From Ruminococcus sp. (GTDB lineage Bacteria > Bacillota > Clostridia > Oscillospirales > Ruminococcaceae): a stretch of 64,000 nt of DNA. Under the pieces are notes generated by a model. That model made no database searches and had not been told where the DNA came from. It worked only from the letters and a program-made list of their open reading frames with translations. Below are positions 1 through 9,007 of the stretch, one piece after another; within the stretch, counting starts at the first letter, position 1; each line of letters opens with the position of its first letter. The translations under genes and the position numbers were made by a program. The DNA is taken from positions 248,001 through 312,000 of the forward strand of contig JAFXXU010000058.1 in assembly GCA_017542125.1 (NCBI GenBank), read 5' to 3'.

Positions 1-240
1 GACAACTATCAGGGCATCAAGGTACCCCGTGAGGCTATACGCTTCAAGGGTGATCAGAAGGGCGTATATGTTATTCTGGGCAACGAGTACACCTTCAAGA
101 ATATAGATGTTATCTATGAGGGCTCGGATTTTGTAATATCAAGATCCACCTCAGACCCGAACTATCTGCTGCTTTACGATCGTATCTTACTGGAGGCGGT
201 ATCAAACCAAAATGGTACAGACAGTGAAAGTTCCTCCTGA
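1..240 (+). CDS. C-terminal end of an HlyD-like membrane fusion protein (partial)
   Basis: The window opens inside a reading frame (frame 1) that runs 79 codons to a TGA at 238-240. The visible piece contains KVPREAIRF and a beta-rich segment around GVYVILGNEYTFKNIDV, which resembles the end of HlyD/RND-type adaptor proteins. Family assignment is supported mainly by context: in many Clostridia such a gene sits directly before yggS and sepF. It overlaps the start of yggS by 29 bases, which suggests translational coupling. The N-terminus lies outside the window, so membrane anchoring and full length cannot be judged. Confidence 0.6.
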   Translation, partial: DNYQGIKVPREAIRFKGDQKGVYVILGNEYTFKNIDVIYEGSDFVISRSTSDPNYLLLYDRILLEAVSNQNGTDSESSS

Positions 241-931
241 GTTTTCTTATATCCTGGAAAACATCAAGGAGATCAGTTACAATGTGAATAATGCTAAGGC
301 CAAATACCGCAGCGAAGGCGATACCGTTGAGATAATGGCGGTTACTAAGACTGTTGAGCCCGAAAAGGTGAATTTTGCGGTCTCGCAGGGCATCACTCTT
401 CTCGGAGAGAACAGGGTACAGGAGTATCTCTCAAAGAAGGACAGCTACGATAAGTCGGCTAAGGTACATATTATAGGGCATTTGCAGACCAATAAGGTCA
501 AGTATATCATCAACGATGTGGATATGATCCAGTCGGTGGACAGCCTTAAGCTAGCTAATGAGATCAACAGGCTGGCTGAAAAGAACAGCCGTGTTATGGA
601 TGTCCTGCTGGAGGTCAATATCGGCGATGAAGCAAGCAAGAGCGGAGTTTCGGCTCAGGCGCTTTATGAGCTTGCCGGGCAGATCTCAGTGCTTGACAAT
701 ATACGTATCAGAGGGCTTATGGCTATCCCGCCCATAGGCGCCGATGAAAGCGTGTTTGAGCATATGAAGGAGCTCTTTGAAGGACTCAAAGAAAAGAAGC
801 TCCGCAATATGCAGGCGGATGTTCTCTCGATGGGAATGTCCGGGGATTATGAGCTTGCTATCAAGCACGGCTCTAATCTCGTAAGGATCGGTACTAAGCT
901 CTTCGGAGCTAGAAAATATATGGAGGTTTAG
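212..931 (+). CDS. yggS: YggS/PROSC family pyridoxal phosphate homeostasis protein
   Basis: This cytoplasmic protein of 239 residues belongs to the PLP-binding YggS/YlmE family, which buffers pyridoxal 5'-phosphate and has no settled enzymatic activity. The PLP lysine is K46 in VTKT. Other family blocks are GENRVQE, HIIGHLQTNK and the late SMGMSGD...IRIGT-type phosphate-binding region ending in LFGAR. The length is normal for the family. ATG 212 is preceded by GGAGGCGG at 192-199. It begins within the end of the upstream HlyD-like frame and stops five bases before sepF, which is the usual yggS-sepF-ylmH division cluster of Gram-positives. Confidence 0.95.
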   Translation: MVQTVKVPPEFSYILENIKEISYNVNNAKAKYRSEGDTVEIMAVTKTVEPEKVNFAVSQGITLLGENRVQEYLSKKDSYDKSAKVHIIGHLQTNKVKYIINDVDMIQSVDSLKLANEINRLAEKNSRVMDVLLEVNIGDEASKSGVSAQALYELAGQISVLDNIRIRGLMAIPPIGADESVFEHMKELFEGLKEKKLRNMQADVLSMGMSGDYELAIKHGSNLVRIGTKLFGARKYMEV

Positions 932-935
932 AAAA

Positions 936-1415
936 ATGGGACTAGTTCAGGGGTTTAAAAACATTTTTTTAGGCGAAGAAGAAATTGAACAAGAGGAGGA
1001 TTATCGTTCCGTGTATGATGATAACAGAGTAAAGGCTGCCGCAGCGGCACCGCAGCCTCAGACTTCAACTGCTAAGTCTGAACCGACACCTGTCCGCCAG
1101 CCGTCTTATTCCCGTCCTCAGCCTGCTGTTGATGACGGCTCGCTGAAGATCGTTCTTGCAAGACCTGAGAAGTTCTCTGAGGTAACAGAGATCGGTACCG
1201 ACATCAATGCCGGCAAGACCGTTCTGCTCAACCTTGAGAATGTTAAGAGTGACGACGCCAAGAGGATCCTTGACTTTATCTCGGGCGTTGCCTATGCCAA
1301 CGATGCCAAGATCAAGATGATGGCTCAGAAGACCTTTGCCATTATCCCCAGCAACGTTCAGTTCGTCGGCGACGATCTTATGAGCGAGCTCGAGAATAAC
1401 GGCTACAGCTTCTGA
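936..1415 (+). CDS. sepF: Cell division protein SepF
   Basis: SepF (159 residues) binds FtsZ and tethers the Z-ring to the membrane during septum formation. The N-terminus (MGLVQGFKNIFLGEEE) fits the short amphipathic membrane helix. A variable Pro/Gln/Ala linker follows (about residues 30-65), and then the compact SepF domain with IVLARPEKF, INAGKTVLLNLE and the end FISGVAYA...FAIIPSNV. The start has GGAGG at 922-926. The gene shares one base with ylmH (TGATG), so the two are probably coupled. Length and motifs are typical. Confidence 0.95.
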   Translation: MGLVQGFKNIFLGEEEIEQEEDYRSVYDDNRVKAAAAAPQPQTSTAKSEPTPVRQPSYSRPQPAVDDGSLKIVLARPEKFSEVTEIGTDINAGKTVLLNLENVKSDDAKRILDFISGVAYANDAKIKMMAQKTFAIIPSNVQFVGDDLMSELENNGYSF

Positions 1416-2191
1416 TGAAAAACAGTCTGTCCTTTTTGGGAACGCTTTCCCCCGAGGACAAGCTGCTCGCGGGCAGAGTCATTGAAATGGCTGAGACCGC
1501 TGCCGAGAAATACATAAGCAAGTTCACCTTTTTCCTCGATGAGCGTCAAAAAGCGCTCTGTAAAAAGGTGCTTGCTTCTGTTTGCGTCGAGGATCACCTC
1601 TTCTTCGGCGGCTACGATAATGCTGAGCGGACTGTCCTGGGGATATCTGCACCCTATTCACCCCTGAGTGAGGAGGTTTTTCCCTTCAAGGCGCTGACTT
1701 TTTCATTCAGAGAGTCTGATAAACTATCTCACCGGGATTTTCTCGGATGCCTTATGGGCCTCGGTATACAGCGTGATACCGTTGGGGATATCATTGTCTC
1801 AGATGGCAGAGCGGTTGTGTTCGTTTACGATACAGTCGCACCGCTGGCTGAGGGTATAGAAAAGGTAGGCAGAGTGGGTGTCAAGGTCAGGGAAGGCTTT
1901 GACCTTTCTGTGATCCCGCAGAAGAGCTTTTTGCCCATTGAGGGTACGGTCGCTTCTCTGCGTCTGGACAGCGTTGCTGCGCTGGCTTTTCATATCTCGC
2001 GGGAGAAGGCTGCTGCGCTTATCAGGAGCGGAGGTATTGAGCTCAACTATGCCGTGCAGTATTCCGCTGACCGCAAGGTCGAGCAGGGTGATGTCTTTTC
2101 ATCCCGTGGCAGAGGCAAATTCCGTGTGGAAGAGATAGGTTCTCTCACCAGGAAGGACAGAATACATATTAAGATAAACAAATATGCTTAG
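1415..2191 (+). CDS. ylmH: YlmH-type S4-domain RNA-binding protein
   Basis: A 258-residue protein of the YlmH family. The N-terminal two thirds is the YlmH-specific fold (FLDERQKAL, FLGCLMGLGI, GDIIVSDG), and the C-terminal part is an S4 RNA-binding domain (about residues 180-240, SREKAAALIRSGGIELNY). Homologues associate with ribosomes and have been linked to rescue of stalled 50S subunits; that role is family knowledge and not visible here. ATG 1415 overlaps the sepF stop by one base. The gene sits in the standard sepF-ylmH-divIVA order and is read in the same transcript. Confidence 0.92.
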   Translation: MKNSLSFLGTLSPEDKLLAGRVIEMAETAAEKYISKFTFFLDERQKALCKKVLASVCVEDHLFFGGYDNAERTVLGISAPYSPLSEEVFPFKALTFSFRESDKLSHRDFLGCLMGLGIQRDTVGDIIVSDGRAVVFVYDTVAPLAEGIEKVGRVGVKVREGFDLSVIPQKSFLPIEGTVASLRLDSVAALAFHISREKAAALIRSGGIELNYAVQYSADRKVEQGDVFSSRGRGKFRVEEIGSLTRKDRIHIKINKYA

Positions 2192-2204
2192 GAGGCAGGC
2201 TATT

Positions 2205-2984
2205 ATGGCTATGACAGCAGACAGCATTAGAAACAAGGCTTTTATGACAGTCAAGAGCGGCTACGATCCCGATATGGTGGAGACTTTCCTCGGGAGCGTT
2301 GCAGACCAGTTTGAGGCTCTTCTCGCAAAGACCGAGGAGTCTGATAAGAAGGTCGCTGAGCTCGAAGCCAGGATCAATGAGTACAAGGAGGACGAGGAGG
2401 CTATCAAGAACGCCCTCGTTATCTCTCAGAAGGAATCAAATAAGATCATCAATGACGCCAAGGCTCAGGCAAGAGATATGATCGAGTCGGCTAAGACCGA
2501 GCAGATCAGGCTCTCCGAGCAGAGCGCTTCCGAGTGCGAGAGGATCATCCGCGAGCACAAGGAGAACTGCGCCAAGCTCATCAAGGAGAATACCGACGCT
2601 ACCGAGCAGAAGATCATCCAGATCCGCTCCAAGTATATTGAGGAAAAGAAAGCCTATGACAATCTCAGGAGAGAGGTCACTATGTTCAAGGCTCAGCTGC
2701 TTCCTCTTTATAAGCAGCAGCTCTCGCTGATCATGCAGATCCCCGATTCAGCTCCCGAGGAGACTCCCGCACCTGCACCCGCTCCCGAACCTATTGAAGA
2801 GAAGGTCGAGGAGGTCGTTGAGGAGCAGCCTGTTGAGGAGACTGTTGACGAGGCCGCAGAGGAGGCTGCAAAGGCAGCTGAGGCTGAAAAAGAGCATATA
2901 GACAAGATACTCAACACCGGCTCATTTGAGCCCGTTATCCCGAAGCAGAACCTTCAGGATCTTAAATTCGGAAAAAATAATTGA
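2205..2984 (+). CDS. divIVA: DivIVA-family cell pole/septum protein
   Basis: DivIVA-domain proteins bind negatively curved membrane at septa and poles and recruit division or polar factors. Residues 1-50 (MAMTADSIRNKAFMTV, then GYDPDMVETFL) are the DivIVA N-terminal domain. A long coiled coil follows to about residue 180. The last 80 residues are a Pro/Glu-rich acidic tail (EETPAPAPAPEP, then repeated VEEQPVEE-like runs) ending in a short basic/hydrophobic patch. I place the start at ATG 2205, because AGGAGG at 2190-2195 is correctly spaced for it; an upstream ATG at 2184 has no such site and overlaps ylmH. The gene is followed 19 bases later by ileS. Confidence 0.92.
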   Translation: MAMTADSIRNKAFMTVKSGYDPDMVETFLGSVADQFEALLAKTEESDKKVAELEARINEYKEDEEAIKNALVISQKESNKIINDAKAQARDMIESAKTEQIRLSEQSASECERIIREHKENCAKLIKENTDATEQKIIQIRSKYIEEKKAYDNLRREVTMFKAQLLPLYKQQLSLIMQIPDSAPEETPAPAPAPEPIEEKVEEVVEEQPVEETVDEAAEEAAKAAEAEKEHIDKILNTGSFEPVIPKQNLQDLKFGKNN

Positions 2985-3003
2985 TTGTTAGGAGATCGGA
3001 CAA

Positions 3004-5784
3004 ATGCCACAGGATTACAATTCGACACTTAATCTCCCCGTGACGGATTTCCCTATGAGAGGAAATCTGCCAAAAAGGGAGCCCGAGGCTATCAGCAAAT
3101 GGGATCAGAACAGGCTCTATTACAAGATGATAGAGAAGAACAGGGGCAAGCCCACTTATATCCTTCACGACGGCCCTCCGTATGCTAACGGCGATATCCA
3201 CCTTGGTACCGCACTTAACAAGGTGCTGAAGGATATTATCGTCAAGTACAAGAATATGAGCGGCTTCTGCTCGGACTATGTCCCCGGCTGGGACACCCAC
3301 GGTCTGCCCATCGAGCTCAAGGCTATGAAGAAGATAGGTGTCGAGAACGGCGCTATCCCTCCTGTTGAGCTGAGAAAGCATTGCAGAGAATTCGCACTGT
3401 CTTTCGTTGAGACACAGAGAGATCAGTTCAAGCGTCTCGGAGTCCTTGGTGATTTCGACGATCCTTATCTGACTCTTAAGCCGGAGTTCGAGGCAAGGCA
3501 GGTCAAGGTCTTCGGTGAAATGGCTAAGAGGGGTTACATCTATAAGGGCTTAAAGCCTGTTTATTGGTGCCCAGAGTGCCAGACTGCTCTTGCTGAGGCT
3601 GAGATCGAGTATCAGGATGATCCCTGCGTTTCAATTTATGTAAAATTCAAGGTCACCGATGATAAGGGGCTTCTTGCTCCTCTCGGCGTAGATAAGGATA
3701 AGGCTTATTTCGTTATCTGGACCACCACTACCTGGACCCTTCCCGGTAATATCGCTATCTGCCTCGGCCCCGACTACGATTATTCCGTAGTCAAGGCTAA
3801 TGATGAGTATTATATCATGGCCGAGTATCTCGTTCCTGAGACCATGCAGAAGGCCGGTATCACCGAGTATGAGACCGTCGGCAAGTTTGTTGGTTCGGAT
3901 CTTGAATTCTGCAAGACCCAGCATCCCTTTATGGACAGAGAGTCCGTTGTTATCCTGGGCGACCATGTTACCCTTGAAAGCGGTACCGGCTGCGTTCATA
4001 CCGCTCCCGGCTATGGTGTTGACGACTTCGAGGTCTGCAAGAAATACGATCTCCCCATCGTTGTCGGCGTAAACGGCAAGGGTGTCCTCACCGAGGAATC
4101 TGGTATGTTCTCCGGAATCAGCACCAAGGATGCTCACGATATAATCTCCAAGCATATGACCGAGACAGGCAATCTTCTCGCCACCGAGAAGATCGTTCAC
4201 CAGTATCCTCATTGCTGGAGATGTAAGTCGCCTATCCTGTTCAGAGCTACCGACCAATGGTTCTGCTCAGTAAATGAGTTCAAGGATGAGGCTGTAAAGG
4301 CTATCGAGTCTGTTCAGTGGATCCCCGGTTGGGGCGAAGAGCGCATCAAGGGAATGGTAAGAGACCGTTCCGACTGGTGTATCTCCCGTCAGAGGACCTG
4401 GGGCGTGCCTATCCCCATAGTTTACTGCAAGGATTGCGGCAAGCCTATCGTAAACGAGGCCACTATCGACGCTATCTCTGAGCTGTTCCGCAAGGAGGGC
4501 TCTGACGCCTGGTATACTCACGAGGCTTCCGATTTCATTCCCGAGAGCGTAAGCTGCGAGTGCGGCTGCAAGGAGTTCATCAAAGAGACCGACATCATGG
4601 ATGTCTGGTTCGACAGCGGATGTACTCACGCAGGCGTTCTCTCCGAGAGGAAGGAGCTTTCCTTCCCCGCAGATCTATACCTTGAGGGCGCTGACCAGTA
4701 CAGAGGCTGGTTCCAGTCCTCACTGCTGACCTCCGTAGTCGTAAACGGCTGCGCTCCTTACAAGGCTGTCTGCACTCACGGCTGGGTAGTTGACGGCCAG
4801 GGCAGAACAATGCACAAGTCCCTCGGAAACGGTATCGACCCCAAGGATATAACCGATAAATACGGCGCCGACATCCTGAGACTCTGGGTTGCATCCTCCG
4901 ATTATCATTCGGATATCAGAGTATCCAAGGATATCCTGGCCCAGCTTTCCGAGGCGTATAAGAAGATCAGGAACACTGCCAGATTTATCCTCGGCAACCT
5001 GACCGAGTTCGATGTAAACAAGGATATGGTAGCTGACAGCGAGCTCTATGAGATCGACAAGCTGGCTCTTATCAAGCTGGATGAGCTCATCGACAAGGTC
5101 AATGCTGCTTACGATATCTTTGATTATCATATCGTATTCCACGCTATCCACAATTTCTGTGTAATAGATATGTCCAACTACTACCTTGATGTTATCAAGG
5201 ACAGGCTCTACTGCGAGAAGGCAGGTTCACTTGCCAGACGCTCTGCGCAGACCGCGATCTACAAGATCCTTTCTGCTATCGCAAGGCTGGTAGCACCCAT
5301 CCTTTCGTTTACCGCCGATGAGATCTGGAGTTTTATGCCCCACGTTGAGGGTGACGATCCCGAGAGCATCTTCTTAAACGATATGCCTGCAAAGAGCGGT
5401 CTTTCCGCTGATGCGGCCTTTACCGAGAAGTGGGCTCTCATCTCCGCAGTAAGAGAGGATGCCAAGAAGGCTCTGGAGCTTAAGAGAGCCGATAAGATCA
5501 TCGGCGCTTCGCTGGAGGCTAACGTTACCGTTTTCACCGATGACAAGCTTGACGCTCTGAAGGCTATCTCCGATGACCTGAAGGACGTGCTTATCGTCTC
5601 CGGTGTTGAGATCAGTGCCGGTGCTGACAAGGGCGAGTTCAAGGGCGATATGGAGGGCGTATCCTTCACAGTAGTCAAGGCTGATGGTGAAAAGTGCGAG
5701 AGGTGCTGGTCCTATGATAAGACCGTGGGCAACGATCCCGAGCATCCCACACTTTGCCGCAGATGCTGCTGCGCAGTTAAGTAA
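3004..5784 (+). CDS. ileS: Isoleucyl-tRNA synthetase
   Basis: IleRS (926 residues) charges tRNA-Ile and edits mischarged valine. The class I signature is PPYANGDIHLGT (residues 58-69), and the second signature is TMHKSLGN (602-609). The editing domain (WTTTTWTLPGN) and a C-terminal zinc ribbon (CERCW, then LCRRC) are present, as in the bacterial zinc-type enzyme. The signatures differ from the textbook HIGH and KMSKS: the fourth HIGH residue is Thr, and the KMSKS position reads MHKS. The gene has AGGAGA upstream and only 19 bases to divIVA, so there is no room for a T-box leader. A hairpin at 5798-5822 follows the gene. Confidence 0.98.
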   Translation: MPQDYNSTLNLPVTDFPMRGNLPKREPEAISKWDQNRLYYKMIEKNRGKPTYILHDGPPYANGDIHLGTALNKVLKDIIVKYKNMSGFCSDYVPGWDTHGLPIELKAMKKIGVENGAIPPVELRKHCREFALSFVETQRDQFKRLGVLGDFDDPYLTLKPEFEARQVKVFGEMAKRGYIYKGLKPVYWCPECQTALAEAEIEYQDDPCVSIYVKFKVTDDKGLLAPLGVDKDKAYFVIWTTTTWTLPGNIAICLGPDYDYSVVKANDEYYIMAEYLVPETMQKAGITEYETVGKFVGSDLEFCKTQHPFMDRESVVILGDHVTLESGTGCVHTAPGYGVDDFEVCKKYDLPIVVGVNGKGVLTEESGMFSGISTKDAHDIISKHMTETGNLLATEKIVHQYPHCWRCKSPILFRATDQWFCSVNEFKDEAVKAIESVQWIPGWGEERIKGMVRDRSDWCISRQRTWGVPIPIVYCKDCGKPIVNEATIDAISELFRKEGSDAWYTHEASDFIPESVSCECGCKEFIKETDIMDVWFDSGCTHAGVLSERKELSFPADLYLEGADQYRGWFQSSLLTSVVVNGCAPYKAVCTHGWVVDGQGRTMHKSLGNGIDPKDITDKYGADILRLWVASSDYHSDIRVSKDILAQLSEAYKKIRNTARFILGNLTEFDVNKDMVADSELYEIDKLALIKLDELIDKVNAAYDIFDYHIVFHAIHNFCVIDMSNYYLDVIKDRLYCEKAGSLARRSAQTAIYKILSAIARLVAPILSFTADEIWSFMPHVEGDDPESIFLNDMPAKSGLSADAAFTEKWALISAVREDAKKALELKRADKIIGASLEANVTVFTDDKLDALKAISDDLKDVLIVSGVEISAGADKGEFKGDMEGVSFTVVKADGEKCERCWSYDKTVGNDPEHPTLCRRCCCAVK

Positions 5785-5793
5785 AATATTTCA

Positions 5794-5828
5794 CGCCAAG
5801 GCTCTGCCGATCGCAGAGCCTTTAGGCG
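5794..5828 (+). terminator. Hairpin between ileS and lspA (possible weak terminator or attenuator)
   Basis: A perfect 10-bp stem AAGGCTCTGC (5798-5807) / GCAGAGCCTT (5813-5822) with a 5-base loop, extended by CGCC (5794-5797) and GGCG (5825-5828). No T-run follows, so complete termination is doubtful. It may reduce read-through from ileS into lspA or protect the upstream mRNA. Confidence 0.4.
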
Positions 5829-5846
5829 GTTAAAAGGGTATTATTG

Positions 5847-6401
5847 ATGTTTATTTTTTCCATCGCTCTGATCTTCATACTGACAGCTGCCGATCAGCTC
5901 ATAAAGCTGGCTGTGGTCAAGAATATCGAGGTAGGCGAGATCATCAGGGTCATTCATTTCGGTGACACGGATATATTCAACCTCACTCATATCACCAACA
6001 AGGGTGCTGCCTGGAGTATGATGTCAGGAAAGACCTGGTTCCTGGTGGGGTTCCCGCTGGTGATAATCCTTGCAGGCGGCTTTTATATGGTCAAGAAACG
6101 CAATGAGAGCAGCTTGCAGAATATTTCTCTGGCTCTGCTAATTGCCGGAGGCATAGGCAATCTTATCGACAGGATCAGGCTCGGTGAGGTAGTTGACTAC
6201 ATCCGGTTCGAGCCCATAGATTTCCCCGTGTTCAATTTCGCAGATATCTGCGTTGTTGTGGGAGTGATACTGCTCGCGATATACTTCATTTTCTTTGATA
6301 AGTCCGATAAGAAGCCCGAGCCTGCTGCCGAAGCATCTTCCGAAGAAACAACGCAGGAGTCCTCGGAGGAAACGCCTGCAGAGGTCGATAGCGATGAATG
6401 A
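5847..6401 (+). CDS. lspA: Lipoprotein signal peptidase (signal peptidase II)
   Basis: LspA is a membrane aspartyl protease that removes the signal peptide from diacylglyceryl prolipoproteins. Four hydrophobic segments are visible. The two catalytic aspartates fall in the motifs GNLIDRIRLGEVVDYI and FNFADICVV. The protein is 184 residues long, longer than usual because of a roughly 30-residue Glu/Ser/Ala/Thr-rich tail after the last helix (from KSDKKPEPAAE). I prefer ATG 5847 with AAAAGGG at 5832-5838 over the TTG at 5844. It overlaps the next gene by eight bases. Substrates in this window include the binding lipoprotein at 10064-11494. Confidence 0.95.
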   Translation: MFIFSIALIFILTAADQLIKLAVVKNIEVGEIIRVIHFGDTDIFNLTHITNKGAAWSMMSGKTWFLVGFPLVIILAGGFYMVKKRNESSLQNISLALLIAGGIGNLIDRIRLGEVVDYIRFEPIDFPVFNFADICVVVGVILLAIYFIFFDKSDKKPEPAAEASSEETTQESSEETPAEVDSDE

Positions 6402-7305
6402 CAGGCTGATATTCGAGGCAGAGCCCGATAATAAGGGTGAACGCCTTGACAAATGGCTCTCGGATCAGACAGAAAGCCTTACCCGCAACGCCGTTCAGAA
6501 GCTCATTGAGAACGGAGCCGTCCTTATCGACGGAAAAGCCGCCGCCAAAAACTATAAGCTCAGGGGCGGGGAGAGGGTAACGGTCGAAATGCCGGAGCCT
6601 GAGATACTTGACGTTAAACCCCAGAATATCCATCTTGATATAGTCTATGAGGATGACGACCTGCTGGTTGTTAATAAGCCCAAGGGTATGGTGGTACATC
6701 CTGCTGTCGGCAATCCTGACGGCACGCTGGTAAATGCTCTGCTGTATCATTGTGAGGGCAGGCTTTCAAGCATCAACGGGGTTATTCGCCCGGGGATAGT
6801 CCACAGGATAGATAAGCTGACCAGCGGCCTGCTTATCGTCGCTAAGAACGATAATTCCCATAACAAGCTTGCCGAGCAGATCAAAGCCCACAGCTTCACA
6901 AGGGAGTATCAAGCAATAAACTGCGGCAGGTTCAAGGATAAAAGCGGTACTGTCAACGCCCCGATTGGGCGCAGCAAGTATGACCGCAAGAAGATGTGCG
7001 TCACCGAGCTGAATTCCAAAGAGGCTGTGACCCACTACACGGTCATAGATGAATTCGGGCAGTATTCTTTGCTGAGATTCAGGCTGGAAACCGGCAGGAC
7101 CCATCAGATAAGAGTCCACAGCGCCTACATCGGGCATCCCGTGTTGGGTGACGAGGTCTACGGAAAGCCATTCAAGGGCATCGAAGGACAGTGCCTCCAT
7201 GCAAAAAAGGTGGGGTTCATACACCCTTCGACCAACGAATATATGGAGTTCGACAGCGAGCTCCCCGAATACTTCACAAAGCTGCTGGATCAGCTTAGAA
7301 AATGA
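6394..7305 (+). CDS. RluA/RluD-family 23S rRNA pseudouridine synthase
   Basis: A 303-residue enzyme with an N-terminal S4 domain (about residues 12-75, ERLDKWLSDQ...KLIENGAVLIDGK) and a pseudouridine synthase domain. The catalytic aspartate is D140 in HRIDKLTSGLLIVAKND, and the family block RLETGRTHQIRVH is present. It probably isomerises uridines in large-subunit rRNA; exact sites cannot be read from sequence. The start is ATG 6394 (MNDRL), inside the end of lspA. The lspA-rluD pair is a standard Firmicute arrangement (ylyB in Bacillus). Confidence 0.93.
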   Translation: MNDRLIFEAEPDNKGERLDKWLSDQTESLTRNAVQKLIENGAVLIDGKAAAKNYKLRGGERVTVEMPEPEILDVKPQNIHLDIVYEDDDLLVVNKPKGMVVHPAVGNPDGTLVNALLYHCEGRLSSINGVIRPGIVHRIDKLTSGLLIVAKNDNSHNKLAEQIKAHSFTREYQAINCGRFKDKSGTVNAPIGRSKYDRKKMCVTELNSKEAVTHYTVIDEFGQYSLLRFRLETGRTHQIRVHSAYIGHPVLGDEVYGKPFKGIEGQCLHAKKVGFIHPSTNEYMEFDSELPEYFTKLLDQLRK

Positions 7306-7319
7306 TCTGAGGAAATAAG

Positions 7320-8138
7320 ATGTTTGAAGATATCAGGAAAGTGCTGCTTATCACCGATATGGACGGGACATTCCTGCCCGCCAGCAAGATCCCGAGCAGA
7401 AGGAATCTTGAGGCTATCGCCCGTTTTCAGCGGGACGGCGGCAGGTTCTCCATAGCTACCGGACGCTCATTGCAGGCTTCTCAGCAGTATTTCGAGCAGT
7501 TCGATGTAAACGCGCCTATCATAATGTGCAACGGCGGAATGGTCTACGATATCCACACCAAACAGCAGATATACGATGTCTTTCTCCCGGAAAAAGCAAG
7601 GGATATCACAGAGGCTATACTAAAAGCCGAGCCTGAGGTGGGGTGTGAAGTCCTGTTGCTTGACGGAGTTTACGTCCCGCAGATGACCGAAATGGAGCGG
7701 CAGCATTGCAGGATATGTAAGGTAACTCCCAAGCTCTCCGATGTGCGGGATATCCCGTCCAACTGGTATAAGGTGCTTTTTGCACGTGAGCCTGATAAGA
7801 TAGATTCGCTTATCAGCTATGTGGAAAACAGCGGCTTTTCGGGCGTTGACTTTGTCCGTTCCGCACCTGTTTACTATGAGATGCTCCCGCTGGATATTTC
7901 CAAGGGCTCAGCCCTTGCAGAGCTTCGCCGGGGCTGCGGAATGGAGGATCATACCATTGTCGCAGTAGGGGATTACAACAATGACATTGAAATGCTCCGC
8001 TATGCCGATGTCAGCTTCTGCCCCGCAAATGCTACGGATGAGGTCAAGCAGGCGGTGGATCATATTCTTGACGTCTCCTGCGAGGAGGACGTCATAGCCG
8101 AGGTCATCGGCTGTATTTACTCAAAGATATCTGTTTAG
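7320..8138 (+). CDS. HAD-superfamily Cof-type sugar phosphatase
   Basis: A 272-residue soluble HAD-IIB (Cof-like) hydrolase. The nucleophile motif DMDGT has D13 and D15, and the late metal motif GDYNNDIEML is intact. The cap domain lies between them (about residues 85-190). Substrates of this family are usually phosphorylated sugars or cofactors such as FMN or PLP; nothing here fixes which. It stands 14 bases after the pseudouridine synthase and 26 before the transketolase genes, so it may be cotranscribed with both. Confidence 0.88.
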   Translation: MFEDIRKVLLITDMDGTFLPASKIPSRRNLEAIARFQRDGGRFSIATGRSLQASQQYFEQFDVNAPIIMCNGGMVYDIHTKQQIYDVFLPEKARDITEAILKAEPEVGCEVLLLDGVYVPQMTEMERQHCRICKVTPKLSDVRDIPSNWYKVLFAREPDKIDSLISYVENSGFSGVDFVRSAPVYYEMLPLDISKGSALAELRRGCGMEDHTIVAVGDYNNDIEMLRYADVSFCPANATDEVKQAVDHILDVSCEEDVIAEVIGCIYSKISV

Positions 8139-8164
8139 ATATACTATAAATTGGAGGTAATGTT

Positions 8165-9004
8165 ATGGATGCAACTATCAAAAAGCAGCTTGAGATCACA
8201 GCCTGTAAGGTCCGCCTCGGAATAATCGAGGGTGTTTTCAATGCTAAATCAGGTCATCCGGGCGGTTCTCTTTCTATCGCCGATATGCTGACCTACCTTT
8301 ATTTCGCTAAGATGAATGTTTATCCCGATAAGCCGGATGAGCCCAGCAGAGACAGATTTGTTCTTTCAAAGGGTCATACTGCTCCTGCGCTCTATTCCAC
8401 GCTTGCCGAGAAAGGCTTCTTCCCCAAGGAGGAGCTCAAGAGCCTGCGTCATGTAGGCGCTCTGCTACAGGGCCACCCCTGCATCACTATCCCCGGTGTT
8501 GATATGTCCTCCGGATCTCTCGGTCAGGGCATTTCCGCTGCCTGCGGTATGGCTCTTTCCGGAAAGATCTCCGGCGACACCTACAAGGTCTACACCGTCC
8601 TCGGTGACGGCGAGATCGAAGAGGGTCAGGTATGGGAGGCTGCTATGTTCGCAGCTCACTACAAGCTTGACAATCTCGTAGCTGTTGTTGATAACAACGG
8701 CCTCCAGATCGACGGCAAGATCAGCGACGTTATGAGTCCCTATCCCATCAAGGAGAAGTTCGAGGCCTTCGGCTGGCACGCTATCGAGATCAACGCCCAC
8801 GATTTCGATGAGATCGACAAGGCATTCAATGAGGCAGAGACCGTTTCCGGTCAGCCCGTTGTTATCATTCAGAAGAGTACCAAGGGTAAGGGCGTTTCCT
8901 TTATGGAGGATCAGGTCGGCTGGCACGGCACCGCTCCCAACAAGGAGCAGTACGATCAGGCTGTTGCCGAGCTGAGCGCCAAGCTGAAAGAATTGGAGGG
9001 TTGA
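8165..9004 (+). CDS. Transketolase, N-terminal (TPP-binding) subunit
   Basis: The first half of a split transketolase, 279 residues. It carries the thiamine diphosphate and Mg-binding region GDGEIEEGQVWEAA followed by VVDNNG, and the early block GHPGGSLSIADML. Together with the next gene it makes the pentose-phosphate enzyme that moves two-carbon units between sugars. GGAGGTAA lies at 8153-8160 before ATG 8165. The partner begins three bases after the stop, which fits stoichiometric expression of a two-chain enzyme. Two-gene transketolases are common in Clostridia and Archaea. Confidence 0.95.
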   Translation: MDATIKKQLEITACKVRLGIIEGVFNAKSGHPGGSLSIADMLTYLYFAKMNVYPDKPDEPSRDRFVLSKGHTAPALYSTLAEKGFFPKEELKSLRHVGALLQGHPCITIPGVDMSSGSLGQGISAACGMALSGKISGDTYKVYTVLGDGEIEEGQVWEAAMFAAHYKLDNLVAVVDNNGLQIDGKISDVMSPYPIKEKFEAFGWHAIEINAHDFDEIDKAFNEAETVSGQPVVIIQKSTKGKGVSFMEDQVGWHGTAPNKEQYDQAVAELSAKLKELEG

Positions 9005-9007
9005 TCT

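Noticed and set aside
5794..5828. T-box or riboswitch between ileS and lspA
   Set aside because: Only a simple hairpin is present; no T-box sequence or antiterminator can be drawn.
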